Assembly: GCA_031291305.1 (NCBI GenBank)
Contig: JARLJH010000005.1
Span: forward strand, 40,236 to 104,235
DNA from: Rhodoferax sp.
GTDB lineage: Bacteria; Pseudomonadota; Gammaproteobacteria; Burkholderiales; Burkholderiaceae_C
Direction: 5' to 3'
Length of the DNA: 64,000 nucleotides
Shown: piece after piece, positions 33,187 through 43,272 of the stretch
How positions within the stretch are numbered: position 1 is the stretch's first letter
Layout: the number at the start of each line of letters is the position of its first letter
The notes under the pieces: generated by a model
Seen by the model: the letters and a program-made list of their open reading frames with translations, nothing else
Databases searched by the model: none
Told to the model about the DNA's origin: nothing
Translations under genes and position numbers: made by a program

Positions 33187-36057
33187 TCACGCTGCCAGAG
33201 CAGCCAGCACGGGAACCTGCCGCACCAAACGCTGCAACTGCGGCACGCAGGATCCGCAGTTAGTGCCACAGCGCAGCGAGGCCTGCAATGCCACCAGCCG
33301 ATCTGATTCGCCCACCCTGCAGGTGCTCAAGAACTTCTGGATAGCCACATCGCTCACATTGAAACAGGTGCACACCTGCTGCCCTTGGGAGACCACGGGC
33401 ACTGGCGGCGTAGCACCGGGGGCCAGCAAGGCTGGGCCAAACTGTTGCGCGGGCAAACTCTCCTTGAGCAAGGTCGTGATCCATGCCTGAGCACGCGTAT
33501 CGCCCGCCAGCATAAATCCTTCCAGCAGCGTTTTCCCGTCCTCCCGCTTCAGGTTCAGGGCGCGGCGCTGACCGCGTTTGGTATCCGAGTAGCGCAGGAT
33601 ATCCTGGTCATCCAGGCCCAGCGCCGCCTCCACCTGGCACAGCAAGCCCTCGCCGGGCGACTGGCGGTGTGCCGCACGAAACAGCACCCCCGTGCGCTCG
33701 CGGCCAAAAGGCACGCAGGTGGCAAAGTCCAGCTGCGGCATCAGCGCCACCAGTTGCGCGCGGGCGGTATGCGCCAACTCAGACGGCAGCCAGGCCAGCG
33801 CCAGCAGGGTCCAGGGCAAATCGGCCTTCTCGACCTGGACAGCGGCGTGTTTGAACTCGGGCTGTTTGGAGCTCGGGCAATACGCCGATGTCGTCAGCGC
33901 ATTGACCCCGGCCAGCGGCTGACCATCAGCGCCCTGCCCGCTCAGCACCTCGCTGCCCCAATGCATGGCCATGAAGACCTGGGTCAGCGCCAGTTCTTCA
34001 CTGGCCTGCACCGGCACCAGCAGCGTACCGCGCTTGCTGCTAACGCGCACCAGGTCGCCGTCGGCGAAGCCGCGCCGACTCATGTCTTGTGGATGCATTT
34101 GCAGCACCGGTTCGGGCACATGGCCGAACAGCCGCCCCAGGGTGCCGGTGCGGCTCATGCCGTGCCACTGGTCACGCAGTCGCCCGGTATTGAGCGAGAA
34201 CGGATACGCCGACACCCGCGCCTCAGCCACCGGCTTGTACGCCACGGCGGCAAACCGCGCGCGACCATCGGGCGTGTGAAAGCGGCCATCGACATAGAGG
34301 CGCGCCTGGCCAAGGCTGTGATAGCCCGGCGTTGCCGCCGCTGCCACGGTCGTCGTCGCCGCCGCCTCGGGGCAAGGCCATTGTTGCGGGCCGTGGGCAT
34401 CGAGCAAGGCATAGCTCAAGCCGGTGATGTCCAGATCGCGCCCGCGCGTCGTTTCGCGGTGTTCCAGCCACACCGCTTGCGCGTCGGCATACGGCAGCAG
34501 CGTGGGCTGGCCGGGGCGCAGCACGGTCTCCAGTCGCTGACCGATCTGCTGGGCAATGCGCCAGTCGTCGCGTGGACCGTCATGGGGGAAGTCCGGGTGC
34601 GTGGGCGCAGGCACGGCGGCGCGCATGCGGCTGATGCGGCGCTCGCTGTTGGTCATGGTGCCGTCTTTTTCACCCCAGGTGGTGGCAGGCAGCAGCAGGT
34701 CGGCGTAATTGCAGGTGGCGGTGGTGGCGAATGCTTCCTGCACGATGACGAATTCGGCGCGCTGCAAGGCGCGGCGTACGGTGGCCTGGTCGGGCAGGGA
34801 CTGAGCCGGGTTGGTGCATGCAATCCACAGCGCCTTGACCTCGCCATCGGCAGCGGCCTGAAACATCTCGATGGCCGTGCGTCCGGGCGTCTGTGGCACG
34901 CTGTCCACGCCCCACAGGGCCGCCACTTCGGCGCGGTGCGCGGGGTTGGCCAGATCGCGATGCGCCGAGAGCAGGTTGGCCAGGCCACCAACCTCGCGTC
35001 CCCCCATGGCATTGGGCTGGCCGGTCAGGCTGAACGGCCCGGCACCGGGCTGGCCGATCTGCCCGGTGGCCAGGTGCAGGTTGATGAGGGCGGCGTTTTT
35101 GGCGGTGCCGCTGCTGGACTGGTTGAGCCCCTGGCAATACAGGCTGAGCGTCGGCAGGCGCTGGCTAGCTGCGCCTGCGGCATCCTCCACACCCGCAAAC
35201 CAGCGCGCCGCCGTGAACAGGTCTGCTTTGGGCAAGCGGCACAGGCTGGCCACATGGTCGGGGGTGAAGTCGCGCACCAAGGCCTTGAGCGCGTCAAAGC
35301 CGTTGGTATGGGCGGCGATGTAGGCGTTGTCGGTCCAGCCCTCCCACAACATGATGTGCAACAGGCCATGAAACAGAGCCACGTCGGTGCCGGGTTGCAG
35401 CGGCAGGTGCAGGTCGGCGATGCTCGCGGTGTCGGTACGCCGAGGGTCGGCGACGATGATTTTCATCGCCGGGTTGCGCGCCTTGGCGTCCTCGATGCGG
35501 CGAAACAGAATCGGGTGCGCCCAGGCGGCGTTGCTGCCGGCAATGAACAGTGTCTGCGCGTGGTTAACGTCGTCGTAACAGGCGGGCGGCGCATCCATGC
35601 CCAGCGTCAGCTTGTAGCCCGCTACCGCGCTGCTCATGCACAGGCGCGAGTTGGTGTCGATCTGGTTGGTGCCCAGCACGCCTTTGACGAGCTTGTTGAA
35701 CACGTAATAGTCTTCGGTGAGCAACTGGCCGCTGACATACACACCCAGCGCGTCGGCACCGTGCTGCTGCACGATACCGCTCAGGCGCTCGGCGGCATGG
35801 TCCAACGCCGTCGACCAGTTCACCGGCTGGGGTACGGCGCCCCGGCTGGTGCGCAGCTGCGGCGCGAGCAGCCGGGTCTGCCGCGCCACATCCGCAGATG
35901 CCGTTTGCGCCAGCGTCGATCCCTTGGTGCACAGGCGGCCAAAGTTGGCGGGGTGGTGCGGGTCACCTTTGATGCCAATGATGCGACGGCCATCGGACTC
36001 GATGATCACCCCGCAGCCCACGCCACAGTACGGACAGGTGGAACGTGTTTCGGTCAT
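33187..36057 (-). CDS. nasA: Assimilatory nitrate reductase, catalytic subunit
   Basis: Cytoplasmic molybdopterin enzyme reducing nitrate to nitrite; 956 residues. The N-terminal 4Fe-4S site is CPYCGVGC with LCTKG. Mo-bis-MGD domains follow, with GTNQIDTNSRLCMSSAVAGY (residue 140 region) and the dinucleotide-binding domain after about 650 (NTGRLRDQWHGMSRTG). The C-terminal BFD-like 2Fe-2S domain (VCTCFNVSD, then CGTNCGSC) accepts electrons. NasA of this length with the C-terminal cluster is usual in proteobacteria. It starts 42 bases after nirD. Confidence 0.95.
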   Translation of the reverse strand: MTETRSTCPYCGVGCGVIIESDGRRIIGIKGDPHHPANFGRLCTKGSTLAQTASADVARQTRLLAPQLRTSRGAVPQPVNWSTALDHAAERLSGIVQQHGADALGVYVSGQLLTEDYYVFNKLVKGVLGTNQIDTNSRLCMSSAVAGYKLTLGMDAPPACYDDVNHAQTLFIAGSNAAWAHPILFRRIEDAKARNPAMKIIVADPRRTDTASIADLHLPLQPGTDVALFHGLLHIMLWEGWTDNAYIAAHTNGFDALKALVRDFTPDHVASLCRLPKADLFTAARWFAGVEDAAGAASQRLPTLSLYCQGLNQSSSGTAKNAALINLHLATGQIGQPGAGPFSLTGQPNAMGGREVGGLANLLSAHRDLANPAHRAEVAALWGVDSVPQTPGRTAIEMFQAAADGEVKALWIACTNPAQSLPDQATVRRALQRAEFVIVQEAFATTATCNYADLLLPATTWGEKDGTMTNSERRISRMRAAVPAPTHPDFPHDGPRDDWRIAQQIGQRLETVLRPGQPTLLPYADAQAVWLEHRETTRGRDLDITGLSYALLDAHGPQQWPCPEAAATTTVAAAATPGYHSLGQARLYVDGRFHTPDGRARFAAVAYKPVAEARVSAYPFSLNTGRLRDQWHGMSRTGTLGRLFGHVPEPVLQMHPQDMSRRGFADGDLVRVSSKRGTLLVPVQASEELALTQVFMAMHWGSEVLSGQGADGQPLAGVNALTTSAYCPSSKQPEFKHAAVQVEKADLPWTLLALAWLPSELAHTARAQLVALMPQLDFATCVPFGRERTGVLFRAAHRQSPGEGLLCQVEAALGLDDQDILRYSDTKRGQRRALNLKREDGKTLLEGFMLAGDTRAQAWITTLLKESLPAQQFGPALLAPGATPPVPVVSQGQQVCTCFNVSDVAIQKFLSTCRVGESDRLVALQASLRCGTNCGSCVPQLQRLVRQVPVLAALAA

Positions 36058-36099
36058 GGCATGTCTTTCAGATGCGCTTTGGCGGTGGCCAAGGCGTCT

Positions 36100-36480
36100 T
36101 CAGGCACAGGCCTGAGACCGTGGTCCGGCCACCGGGCGCGTTTCGTTGAGGGCGTGGTTGGCCAGTTCCTGAGCCAACAGAAACACCTGATCGTCCTCCA
36201 CCTTGACGGTGAATTTGGGTGTGCAGCCCTCATCGGGCGCGGCAGCCTGACCCGTGCACAGCCCAATCGTCCAGTTGTGCAAGGGGCAGGCCACGCTGGT
36301 GCCAAAGACGATGCCTTGGCTCAAGGGGCCGCCCTTGTGCGGGCAGCGGTCCAGCAGCGCAAACACCTCGTCCTGGTCATTGCGAAACACGGCGACGTCG
36401 AGCCCCTGGGCGCGGGTCACGCGGCGTGCACCCAAAACGGGGATGTCGTCAAGCCGACAGATGGCGATCCAGTCATTCAT
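36100..36480 (-). CDS. nirD: Nitrite reductase (NADH) small subunit
   Basis: Rieske-fold subunit of assimilatory nitrite reductase, 126 residues. The start MNDWIAICRLDDIPVLGARR is typical. Both Rieske ligand pairs are present (CPHKGGPL and CPLHNW), unlike E. coli NirD, which has lost them. The start at 36480 is chosen by homology; the longer frame upstream runs through the dispersed repeat. Confidence 0.93.
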   Translation of the reverse strand: MNDWIAICRLDDIPVLGARRVTRAQGLDVAVFRNDQDEVFALLDRCPHKGGPLSQGIVFGTSVACPLHNWTIGLCTGQAAAPDEGCTPKFTVKVEDDQVFLLAQELANHALNETRPVAGPRSQACA

Positions 36481-36481
36481 T

Positions 36482-36545
36482 TTGCTATTTCCTTTATAGC
36501 TACTAGCCAAGATATATCCTGGGATACAGCCGGATTTCTCATATA
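36482..36545 (+). repeat. Dispersed 60-bp repeat, between nirB and nirD
   Basis: Contains TTTATAGCTACTAGCCAAGA, TATATCCTGGGATACAGCCG and GATTTCTCATATAAGC. It lies within the nas operon, directly upstream of the nirD start and reaching the nirB stop. Confidence 0.65.
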
Positions 36546-39013
36546 AGCACCGAATCCTCGGCACTCAGGGCTGCAAACTGGCGGGTATCCACCGCCGCCT
36601 TGTCAAACTCAAACCAAGGGTCGGGTTCGCCGTCCAGTGCAAACTGCAGTTGTTCCCACAGCGCCTTGCGCCCCGCATGGTCTTCGACGACTTTTTTCTT
36701 GATGTAATCGAGGCCGACACGGTTCACGTAATGCACCGTGCGCTCCAGATACCAGCCTTCCTGGCGGTACAACTCACAAAACGCGCCGGTGTACTCCAGC
36801 ACCTCGGCAGCAGTCTTGACCTTGACCAGAAAGTGCGCGACTTCGGTTTTGATGCCGCCGTTGCCAGCCACATACATCTCCCAGCCGCTGTCCACGCCAA
36901 TGACACCCACGTCCTTGATACCGGCCTCGGCACAGTTGCGCGGGCAGCCGCTGACGGCAAATTTCACCTTGTGCGGGGCGTACATGCGCCACATGGCGCG
37001 TTCCAGGTCCTTGCCCATCTGCGTGCTGTCTTGCGTGCCCATGCGGCACCACTCGCTGCCGACGCAGGTTTTGACCGTGCGCAGCGCCTTGGCGTAAGCA
37101 TGGCCGCTGGGCATGCCGATGTCTTTCCAGACCGCTTGCAGGTCTTCTTTTTTGACGCCCAGCAAATCGATGCGCTGGCCACCCGTCACCTTCACGGTCG
37201 GGATCTTGTACTTGTCCACCACGTCGGCGATGCGCCGCAACTCGCTGGCCGAGGTCTCGCCGCCCCACATGCGCGGAATGACGCTGTAGCTGCCATCTTT
37301 CTGGATGTTGGCGTGAGAACGTTCGTTGATGAAACGGCTTTGCGGGTCGTCTTTGGCCTCTTTGGGCCAGGTGCTGATCAGGTAGTAGTTGAGCGCCGGG
37401 CGGCAGCTGGCACAGCCGTTGGGTGTTTTCCAGTCCAGAAATTTGAAGGTGTCAGCAATCGTCAGCAGCTTGTTGTCGCGAATCGCGTCGCGCACGGCCT
37501 GGTGCCCATGGTCGGTGCAGGCGCACATGGCCTTGGTTTTGGGCGTGGCCGAGTAGTCGCCGCCGGCGGTGAACATCAGCAGTTGTTCCACCAGACCGGT
37601 GCAGGAGCCGCATGAGGCGCTGGCCTTGGTGTGTTTGCGCACCTCGTCCAGCGTGAACAGTCCCTTGTCCTTGATGGCCTTGCAGATGGTGCCCTTGGTG
37701 ACGCCGTTGCAGCCGCAGACCTCGTCGCTGTCGGCCATGGCGGCCGCCTTGTTCTGACCCTGGTGGCCCACGTCGCCGATGTTGCTTTCGCCAAACATCA
37801 GACGGTCGCGGATGTCGGCAATCGGTCGGCCATCGCGCAGCAGCTTGAAGTACCAGCTGCCATCCACCGTGTCGCCGTACAGGCAGGCGCCGATCAGTTT
37901 GTCGTCCTTGAGCACCAGCTTCTTGTACACGCCGCCCTTGGGGTCGCTCATGATGATTTCTTCCGTGCCCTCACCCCCGGTGAAGTTACCCGCTGAAAAC
38001 AGGTCGATGCCGGTGACCTTGAGCTTGGTCGAGGTCAACGAGCCCACATACCTCCCAATGCCAAACTGCGCCAGATGGTTGGCCGCCACCTTGGCCTGCT
38101 CGAAAAGCGGCGCCACCAGGCCGTAGGCGGTACCCCGGTGCGCGGCACATTCGCCCACGCTGTAAATCCGGGCATCGGTGATGGTTTGCAGGGTGTCAGT
38201 GACCACAATGCCTTTGTCGCAGTGCAAGCGCATGCTCTGCGCCAGTTCCACATTGGGGCGGATGCCGACCGCCATGACCACCAGGTCAGCCGGTACAACG
38301 CTACCATCTTTGAAGCGCACAGCCCCCACTCTATCTGGGCTGGAAGCCGATTCGGCGGGTAAAAAGCATTCGGTCTGCGCCCCCATCAAAAAGCTCAGGC
38401 CGCGCTCTTCCAGCGACTTTTGCAGCAGTTTGCCAGCCACCACGTCAAGCTGGCGCTCCATCAGCGTCGGCATCACATGCACCACGCTGACCGTCATGCC
38501 GCGGCGCATCAGGCCGTTGGCCGCCTCCAGGCCCAGCAGGCCGCCACCGATCACCACCGCGTGTTTGTAGTTGCGCGCCGCCTCGATCATGGCGTTGGTG
38601 TCGGCAATGTCGCGGTAAGCGATCACACCTTGCAGGTCCTTGCCCGGCAAGGGCAGCATGAAGGGGTTGGAGCCGGTGCACAGCAGCAGGCGGTCGTACT
38701 CGGCGTCAATCTTGTCGCCATGGGCATTTTCCGCGTGCACCACACGTTTCACGCGGTCCACCGAGGTCACGCGCCAACCGGCATGCAGGGTGATGTGGTT
38801 GTCGCTGTACCACTCGAACGGGTTGAGCACGATCTCATCAAGCGTCTGCTCACCCGCCAGCACGGGTGACAGCAGAATGCGGTTGTAGTTGGGGTGCGGC
38901 TCAGCGCCAAAGACCGTGATGTCGTACAGATCCGGGGCGATTTTGAGCAACTCTTCGATCGTGCGGACACCGGCCATGCCGTTACCCACCATGACCAATT
39001 TCATTTTTTTCAT
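36539..39013 (-). CDS. nirB: Nitrite reductase (NADH) large subunit
   Basis: Siroheme/4Fe-4S/FAD enzyme reducing nitrite to ammonia in the cytoplasm; 824 residues. The N-terminal FAD/NAD module has VMVGNGMAGVRTIEEL and VVIGGGLLGLEAANGL. BFD-type 2Fe-2S domains follow (CGCNGVTKGTICKAI, CGSCTGLV). The siroheme-4Fe4S cysteines are in CVGSEWC and SGCPRNCAEAG near residues 640-690. The ATG at 39013 has GAGGA at good spacing. Confidence 0.96.
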   Translation of the reverse strand: MKKMKLVMVGNGMAGVRTIEELLKIAPDLYDITVFGAEPHPNYNRILLSPVLAGEQTLDEIVLNPFEWYSDNHITLHAGWRVTSVDRVKRVVHAENAHGDKIDAEYDRLLLCTGSNPFMLPLPGKDLQGVIAYRDIADTNAMIEAARNYKHAVVIGGGLLGLEAANGLMRRGMTVSVVHVMPTLMERQLDVVAGKLLQKSLEERGLSFLMGAQTECFLPAESASSPDRVGAVRFKDGSVVPADLVVMAVGIRPNVELAQSMRLHCDKGIVVTDTLQTITDARIYSVGECAAHRGTAYGLVAPLFEQAKVAANHLAQFGIGRYVGSLTSTKLKVTGIDLFSAGNFTGGEGTEEIIMSDPKGGVYKKLVLKDDKLIGACLYGDTVDGSWYFKLLRDGRPIADIRDRLMFGESNIGDVGHQGQNKAAAMADSDEVCGCNGVTKGTICKAIKDKGLFTLDEVRKHTKASASCGSCTGLVEQLLMFTAGGDYSATPKTKAMCACTDHGHQAVRDAIRDNKLLTIADTFKFLDWKTPNGCASCRPALNYYLISTWPKEAKDDPQSRFINERSHANIQKDGSYSVIPRMWGGETSASELRRIADVVDKYKIPTVKVTGGQRIDLLGVKKEDLQAVWKDIGMPSGHAYAKALRTVKTCVGSEWCRMGTQDSTQMGKDLERAMWRMYAPHKVKFAVSGCPRNCAEAGIKDVGVIGVDSGWEMYVAGNGGIKTEVAHFLVKVKTAAEVLEYTGAFCELYRQEGWYLERTVHYVNRVGLDYIKKKVVEDHAGRKALWEQLQFALDGEPDPWFEFDKAAVDTRQFAALSAEDSVLI

Positions 39014-39022
39014 GTTGTGTCC

Positions 39023-40846
39023 TCAGTGCTGGCGACCACATTGCTCAAGGAAACCAATCAGTTCCTCACGCAAGTCGTAGTAGCGGGGGTGTTCAAGTAA
39101 AGCATCGCGGGTGCGCGGGCGCTCCAGTGGCACATCCATGATGCGGCCGATCTTGGCCCGGGGACCATTGCTCATCATCACCACACGGTCGGCCAGCAAA
39201 ATGGCCTCGTCCACATCGTGTGTGACCATGATGGCCGTCACCCGGTTGCGCGCCCAGACTTCCATCAGGACTTCCTGCAGCTCCCAGCGCGTGAGCGCGT
39301 CCAGCATGCCAAAGGGCTCATCGAGCAGCAGCAGTTTCGGCTGCAAGGCAAAGGCGCGGGCAATGCCAACCCGCTGCTTCATGCCGTTGGACAGTTCACT
39401 GGCACGCTTGTGCATCGACGAACCGAGCCCGACGCGCTGCAAGTAATAGCCCGCCATGTCGGCCCGCTCGGTCGCGCTGACGTGGGGAAAGACCCGCGCC
39501 ACACCGAGCATCACGTTGTCATAGGCTGTGAGCCAGGGCACCAGACTTGGCGACTGGAACACTAGGCCGCGATCCGGTCCGGCGTCACGCACCTCGCGTC
39601 CGTCCAGCACGATCACGCCTTCAGAAATATCGGCCAAGCCCGCCATCATGGACAACACGGTGGATTTGCCACAGCCCGAGTGACCGATCAAGGAGATGAA
39701 CTCGCCTTTCTTGATCTTCAAATCGAAGCCATCAACGACCGTTTGTGGCCCTTTGGGTGTCGGGTAGATCTTGACCACCCGGGAGAACTCGGCGTAGCGC
39801 TCGTCGCTGGCGCGCTCCTGAGCACCACTCTGGGTGTCGTGAACCGGAGCCAGCAGTGCCTCGGCAGCCATCTTCTCGGCCAGATCAGCGTGCCGCATGC
39901 CCAGCCGCTTGGCCAGGGTGGTTTTGGGCGCAGGAGGCAGCTCAGATGCAGGCACCAATGTGGGTAGATGAATGACTTTGGCACTGCTGGCGTTGGGCCG
40001 CTCATGGGCCATGCGCAGCAGGGTCTGGGTGATTTCGCCGCGCAGCTTCTGGTACTGCGCGTTGTGGTTCATGGCCTGGCGGTCACGCGGGCGCGGCAGG
40101 TCCACGGTGAAGGACTTGCCCAGACCGGCACCGGGTCCAACTTCCAGCGGGATCACGCGGTCGGCCAGCATCAGGGCTTCATCGACGTCGTTGGTGATCA
40201 GCAGGACGGTTTTCTTGTCCTCGCTCCAGATGCGCACGATTTCGTCCTGCAACTGTGCGCGGGTCAGCGCGTCCAGTGCCGACAGGGGTTCGTCGAGCAA
40301 CAACACATCGGGGTCGGTGGCCAACGCCCGCGCCACGGAAACCCGTTGACGCATGCCGCCCGACAACTGCTGCGGCTTTTTGTCGATGGCGGCAGACAGG
40401 CCGACCAAGGCCACATAGCGCCGCGTGCGCTCGGCACGTTGCTCAGCACTTTCACCTGCAAACACCCGGTCCACGGCCAAGGCGACGTTTTCACCCACCG
40501 TGAGCCAGGGCATCAGCGAGTAGCTCTGGAACACGATGCCCCGATCCGGTCCCGGCTCGGTGATCGGTTTGCCGCCCTTGAGCACCTCGCCGCTGTCGGC
40601 CTGTTCCAGACCGGCCAGCAGGTTCACCAGCGTGGTTTTGCCACTGCCGGAAAAGCCCACGATGGCCACAAATTCGCCAGCGGCGATGTCCAGGTTGATG
40701 TTCTTGAGCACCTCGGCGCGTGCCGCGCCTTGTCCATAGCCTTTGCTCACGCCACTGAGGCTGAGGGCCGGGAGCTCCGGCACGACAGTGAGCGTCGGGC
40801 CGTGGGACGGGGTGTTTTCAGTTTCCAACTTGAGTGCGTTACCCAT
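39023..40846 (-). CDS. Nitrate ABC transporter, two ATPase domains in one chain
   Basis: A 607-residue NrtC/NrtD-like protein with two complete ATPases. Domain 1 (about 25-270): Walker [17 protein letters not shown], signature [15 protein letters not shown], Walker [13 protein letters not shown]. Domain 2 (about 350-600): Walker [17 protein letters not shown], signature [15 protein letters not shown], Walker [14 protein letters not shown] Pro/Ala-rich linker with [20 protein letters not shown] joins them. The cyanobacterial NrtC C-terminal binding domain is absent. Cytoplasmic face of NrtB. Confidence 0.9.
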   Translation of the reverse strand: MGNALKLETENTPSHGPTLTVVPELPALSLSGVSKGYGQGAARAEVLKNINLDIAAGEFVAIVGFSGSGKTTLVNLLAGLEQADSGEVLKGGKPITEPGPDRGIVFQSYSLMPWLTVGENVALAVDRVFAGESAEQRAERTRRYVALVGLSAAIDKKPQQLSGGMRQRVSVARALATDPDVLLLDEPLSALDALTRAQLQDEIVRIWSEDKKTVLLITNDVDEALMLADRVIPLEVGPGAGLGKSFTVDLPRPRDRQAMNHNAQYQKLRGEITQTLLRMAHERPNASSAKVIHLPTLVPASELPPAPKTTLAKRLGMRHADLAEKMAAEALLAPVHDTQSGAQERASDERYAEFSRVVKIYPTPKGPQTVVDGFDLKIKKGEFISLIGHSGCGKSTVLSMMAGLADISEGVIVLDGREVRDAGPDRGLVFQSPSLVPWLTAYDNVMLGVARVFPHVSATERADMAGYYLQRVGLGSSMHKRASELSNGMKQRVGIARAFALQPKLLLLDEPFGMLDALTRWELQEVLMEVWARNRVTAIMVTHDVDEAILLADRVVMMSNGPRAKIGRIMDVPLERPRTRDALLEHPRYYDLREELIGFLEQCGRQH

Positions 40847-40861
40847 GATTTTTCCTATGCC

Positions 40862-41827
40862 TCAACGGCGTGCGCTCAGGTCTTGCAGCAATTGCATGAT
40901 GCGGTCCAGGCCGAAGCCGATCAGGCCAATCGTGAAAACGGCCACGATGATCCGGCTGAGCGAATCGGAGCTGCCGTTCTGGAACTCGTCCCAGACGAAT
41001 TTACCCAGGCCGGGGTTTTGCGCCAGCATCTCGGCGGCGATCAGCACCATCCAGCCCACGCCCAGCGAAATGCGCATGCCAGCAAAAATGAAGGGCAAGG
41101 CCGACGGCAGAATGATCTTGCGCACCCGGGTCATCAATGGCAGCTTCAGCACCCGCCCGACGTTCACCAGGTCACGGTCCACCGAGGTGACACCAATGGC
41201 GGTGTTGATCAGCGTCGGCCACAGCGAGCACAAGGTGACGGTGATCGCCGAGACCAGAAACGATTTCTCAAACATCGGTTCGCCATGCGTGACATAGAGC
41301 GCACTCACCAGCAGCGTGACGATGGGTAGCCAGGCCAATGGCGACACCGGCCGAAAAATCTGCACGATGGGGTTGATGGCGGCCTGGACAAAGCGCGAGG
41401 AGCCCGCCAGGATGCCCAGCGGCACGGCCACCAGGGTGGCCAGCAAGAAGCCCGCAAACACGGTCTTCAGACTGGTCAGGATCTGTGCCAGATAGGTGGG
41501 TTTGCCGGTGTAGGCACGGATGACGGGCTCGTAGCTGGGGTCCTGCGCCTTGAGTTCCGCATTGCGCTTTTCCTGGCGCTCGTAGAACGCCGAGCGGCGG
41601 GCCTGCTCACCCAGGTAATCGTCCCACAGCGATTTGGTTTGCGCCAGCACCTGAACCGGCCCGGGCAAAACACCCAGACTGGTCTGGATGTTGGACGCCA
41701 CCGCACCCCACAGGGCCATGAACAGTACCAATGACACCAGGGGAATGCCCAAGGTGAACATCAGCGCGCGCCCCGCTCCAGCGGGATCGCTGCCGATGCG
41801 CATGAATCGATTCAGTATGCCTTGCAT
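40862..41827 (-). CDS. nrtB: Nitrate ABC transporter permease
   Basis: Inner-membrane permease, 321 residues, of the NrtB/TauC/SsuC type. About six hydrophobic segments; the cytoplasmic EAA-like loop is near NVGRVLKLPLMTRVRKIILPSALPFI. A charged insert between TM1 and TM2 (GEQARRSAFYERQEKRNAEL) is also common in proteobacterial NrtB. It sits 15 bases upstream of the ATPase gene. Confidence 0.92.
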   Translation of the reverse strand: MQGILNRFMRIGSDPAGAGRALMFTLGIPLVSLVLFMALWGAVASNIQTSLGVLPGPVQVLAQTKSLWDDYLGEQARRSAFYERQEKRNAELKAQDPSYEPVIRAYTGKPTYLAQILTSLKTVFAGFLLATLVAVPLGILAGSSRFVQAAINPIVQIFRPVSPLAWLPIVTLLVSALYVTHGEPMFEKSFLVSAITVTLCSLWPTLINTAIGVTSVDRDLVNVGRVLKLPLMTRVRKIILPSALPFIFAGMRISLGVGWMVLIAAEMLAQNPGLGKFVWDEFQNGSSDSLSRIIVAVFTIGLIGFGLDRIMQLLQDLSARR

Positions 41828-41858
41828 GGGAAGGTCCTTTCTTGATCAGTAGGTGCAC

Positions 41859-43232
41859 TCAGGCCTTGTCAGCGCCCTTGAGCCCGATGGGGAATTTCTT
41901 CAAGTAATCGTTGGGCTTGCGGCCGTCGTAGCTGATGCCGTCAATGAAGCCTTCCTGCACGCCCTTGAAGCCGTCGGTCTTGGGCACATCGGTCGCTTTG
42001 ATCTTGCCCTCGGCAATCAACTCGTTGGCCGCTTGCATGTAGACCTCGGGCAGATACACCTTCTTGGCGGTGTCGATGTACCAGCTGTCGGGCTTGGACT
42101 CGGCAATCTGGCCCCAACGACGCATCTGAGTCAGGTACCAGACGGCATCGCTGTAGAACGGGAAGGTGGCGTAGTTCTTGAAGAACACGTTGAAGTCCGG
42201 TGCCGGGCGCTTGTCACCCTTTTCGTATTCAAAGGTGCCAGTCATGCTGTTGCCGATGACGGCAGCATCCGCCCCCACGTAGTTGGACTTGGACAGAATC
42301 TTGACGGCTTCAATGCGGTTGGCCATGCTGGCATCAAGCCATTGCCCGGCGCGAATCAGCGCCTTGACCACGGCGACGTGGGTGCGCGGGTTTTGCTTGG
42401 CCCAGGCGCTGGTCACGCCAAACACTTTCTCGGGCTTGTACTTCCAGATGTCGTGGTCAATGATGAGCGGCACACCGATGCCTTTGATCACCGCCTGCTG
42501 GTTCCAGGGCTCGCCAACGCAATAGCCGTTGATGGTGCCCGCTTCCATGGTGGACGGCATTTGCGGCGGCGGTGTCACCGACAGCAGCACGTCGGCTTTT
42601 TTGGTGCCTGTGATGTCGCTGGGCGTGTAGTAACCGGGGTTCAGACCACCGGCAGCCAGCCAGTAACGCAGCTCGTAGTTATGGGTGGACACCGGGAACA
42701 CCATGCCCATCTTGAACGACTTGCCTTCTTTCTTCCAGGCATCAACCACTTTTTTCAGCACGTCGGCCTTGATCGGGTGCTTGACCTGACCGCCCTCCAT
42801 GGGCAGAAATTTCTTCATCTCACCCCAGACTTCGTTGGACACGGTGATGCCGTTGCCATTGAGATCCATGCTGAAAGCGGTGACCACATCCGCCTTGGTA
42901 CCGACACCGATGGTGGCACCCAGAGGCTGCCCGGCCAGCATGTGGGCGCCGTCAAGTTGACCACCGATCACACCGTCAAGCAGCACTTTCCAGTTGGCTT
43001 GCGCTTCCAGCGTCACATACAGACCTTCGTCCTCAAAGAAGTGCTTTTCATAGGCGATGACCAGCGGTGCGCAGTCGGTCAGCTTGATGAAACCAAATTT
43101 CAGTTCAGCCTTTTCAGGTTGTTTGATCTTTTGCGCTTGTGCCGCACGCGGCAGTCCCAGGGCAGCCGTACCGGCCAATGCAACCGAGGCGGTGATGAGG
43201 CGACGGCGATCCAACGAAATGTTCGAGTTCAT
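41859..43232 (-). CDS. nrtA: Nitrate ABC transporter substrate-binding protein
   Basis: Periplasmic nitrate-binding protein, 457 residues. The twin-arginine signal [14 protein letters not shown] runs to ...RAAQA|QKIK. CmpA/NrtA signatures are [53 protein letters not shown] and EPWNQQAV. The start at 43232 is where the signal begins; the in-frame extension upstream is not conserved. Confidence 0.93.
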   Translation of the reverse strand: MNSNISLDRRRLITASVALAGTAALGLPRAAQAQKIKQPEKAELKFGFIKLTDCAPLVIAYEKHFFEDEGLYVTLEAQANWKVLLDGVIGGQLDGAHMLAGQPLGATIGVGTKADVVTAFSMDLNGNGITVSNEVWGEMKKFLPMEGGQVKHPIKADVLKKVVDAWKKEGKSFKMGMVFPVSTHNYELRYWLAAGGLNPGYYTPSDITGTKKADVLLSVTPPPQMPSTMEAGTINGYCVGEPWNQQAVIKGIGVPLIIDHDIWKYKPEKVFGVTSAWAKQNPRTHVAVVKALIRAGQWLDASMANRIEAVKILSKSNYVGADAAVIGNSMTGTFEYEKGDKRPAPDFNVFFKNYATFPFYSDAVWYLTQMRRWGQIAESKPDSWYIDTAKKVYLPEVYMQAANELIAEGKIKATDVPKTDGFKGVQEGFIDGISYDGRKPNDYLKKFPIGLKGADKA

Positions 43233-43272
43233 GAAGAGTCCTTTTGATAAAAAGAGGTGAGGTGAGCCAGGT

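Noticed and set aside
33385-36546. Plus-strand open frame of 1053 codons opposite nasA
   Set aside because: It is the mirror of a strongly conserved molybdoenzyme gene; its product is Arg/Gly/His-rich with no recognisable domain. Long antisense frames are common in GC-rich genes.
39968-41329. Plus-strand open frame opposite the nitrate ABC genes
   Set aside because: Low-complexity His/Gln/Ala product, antisense to two well-supported transporter genes.
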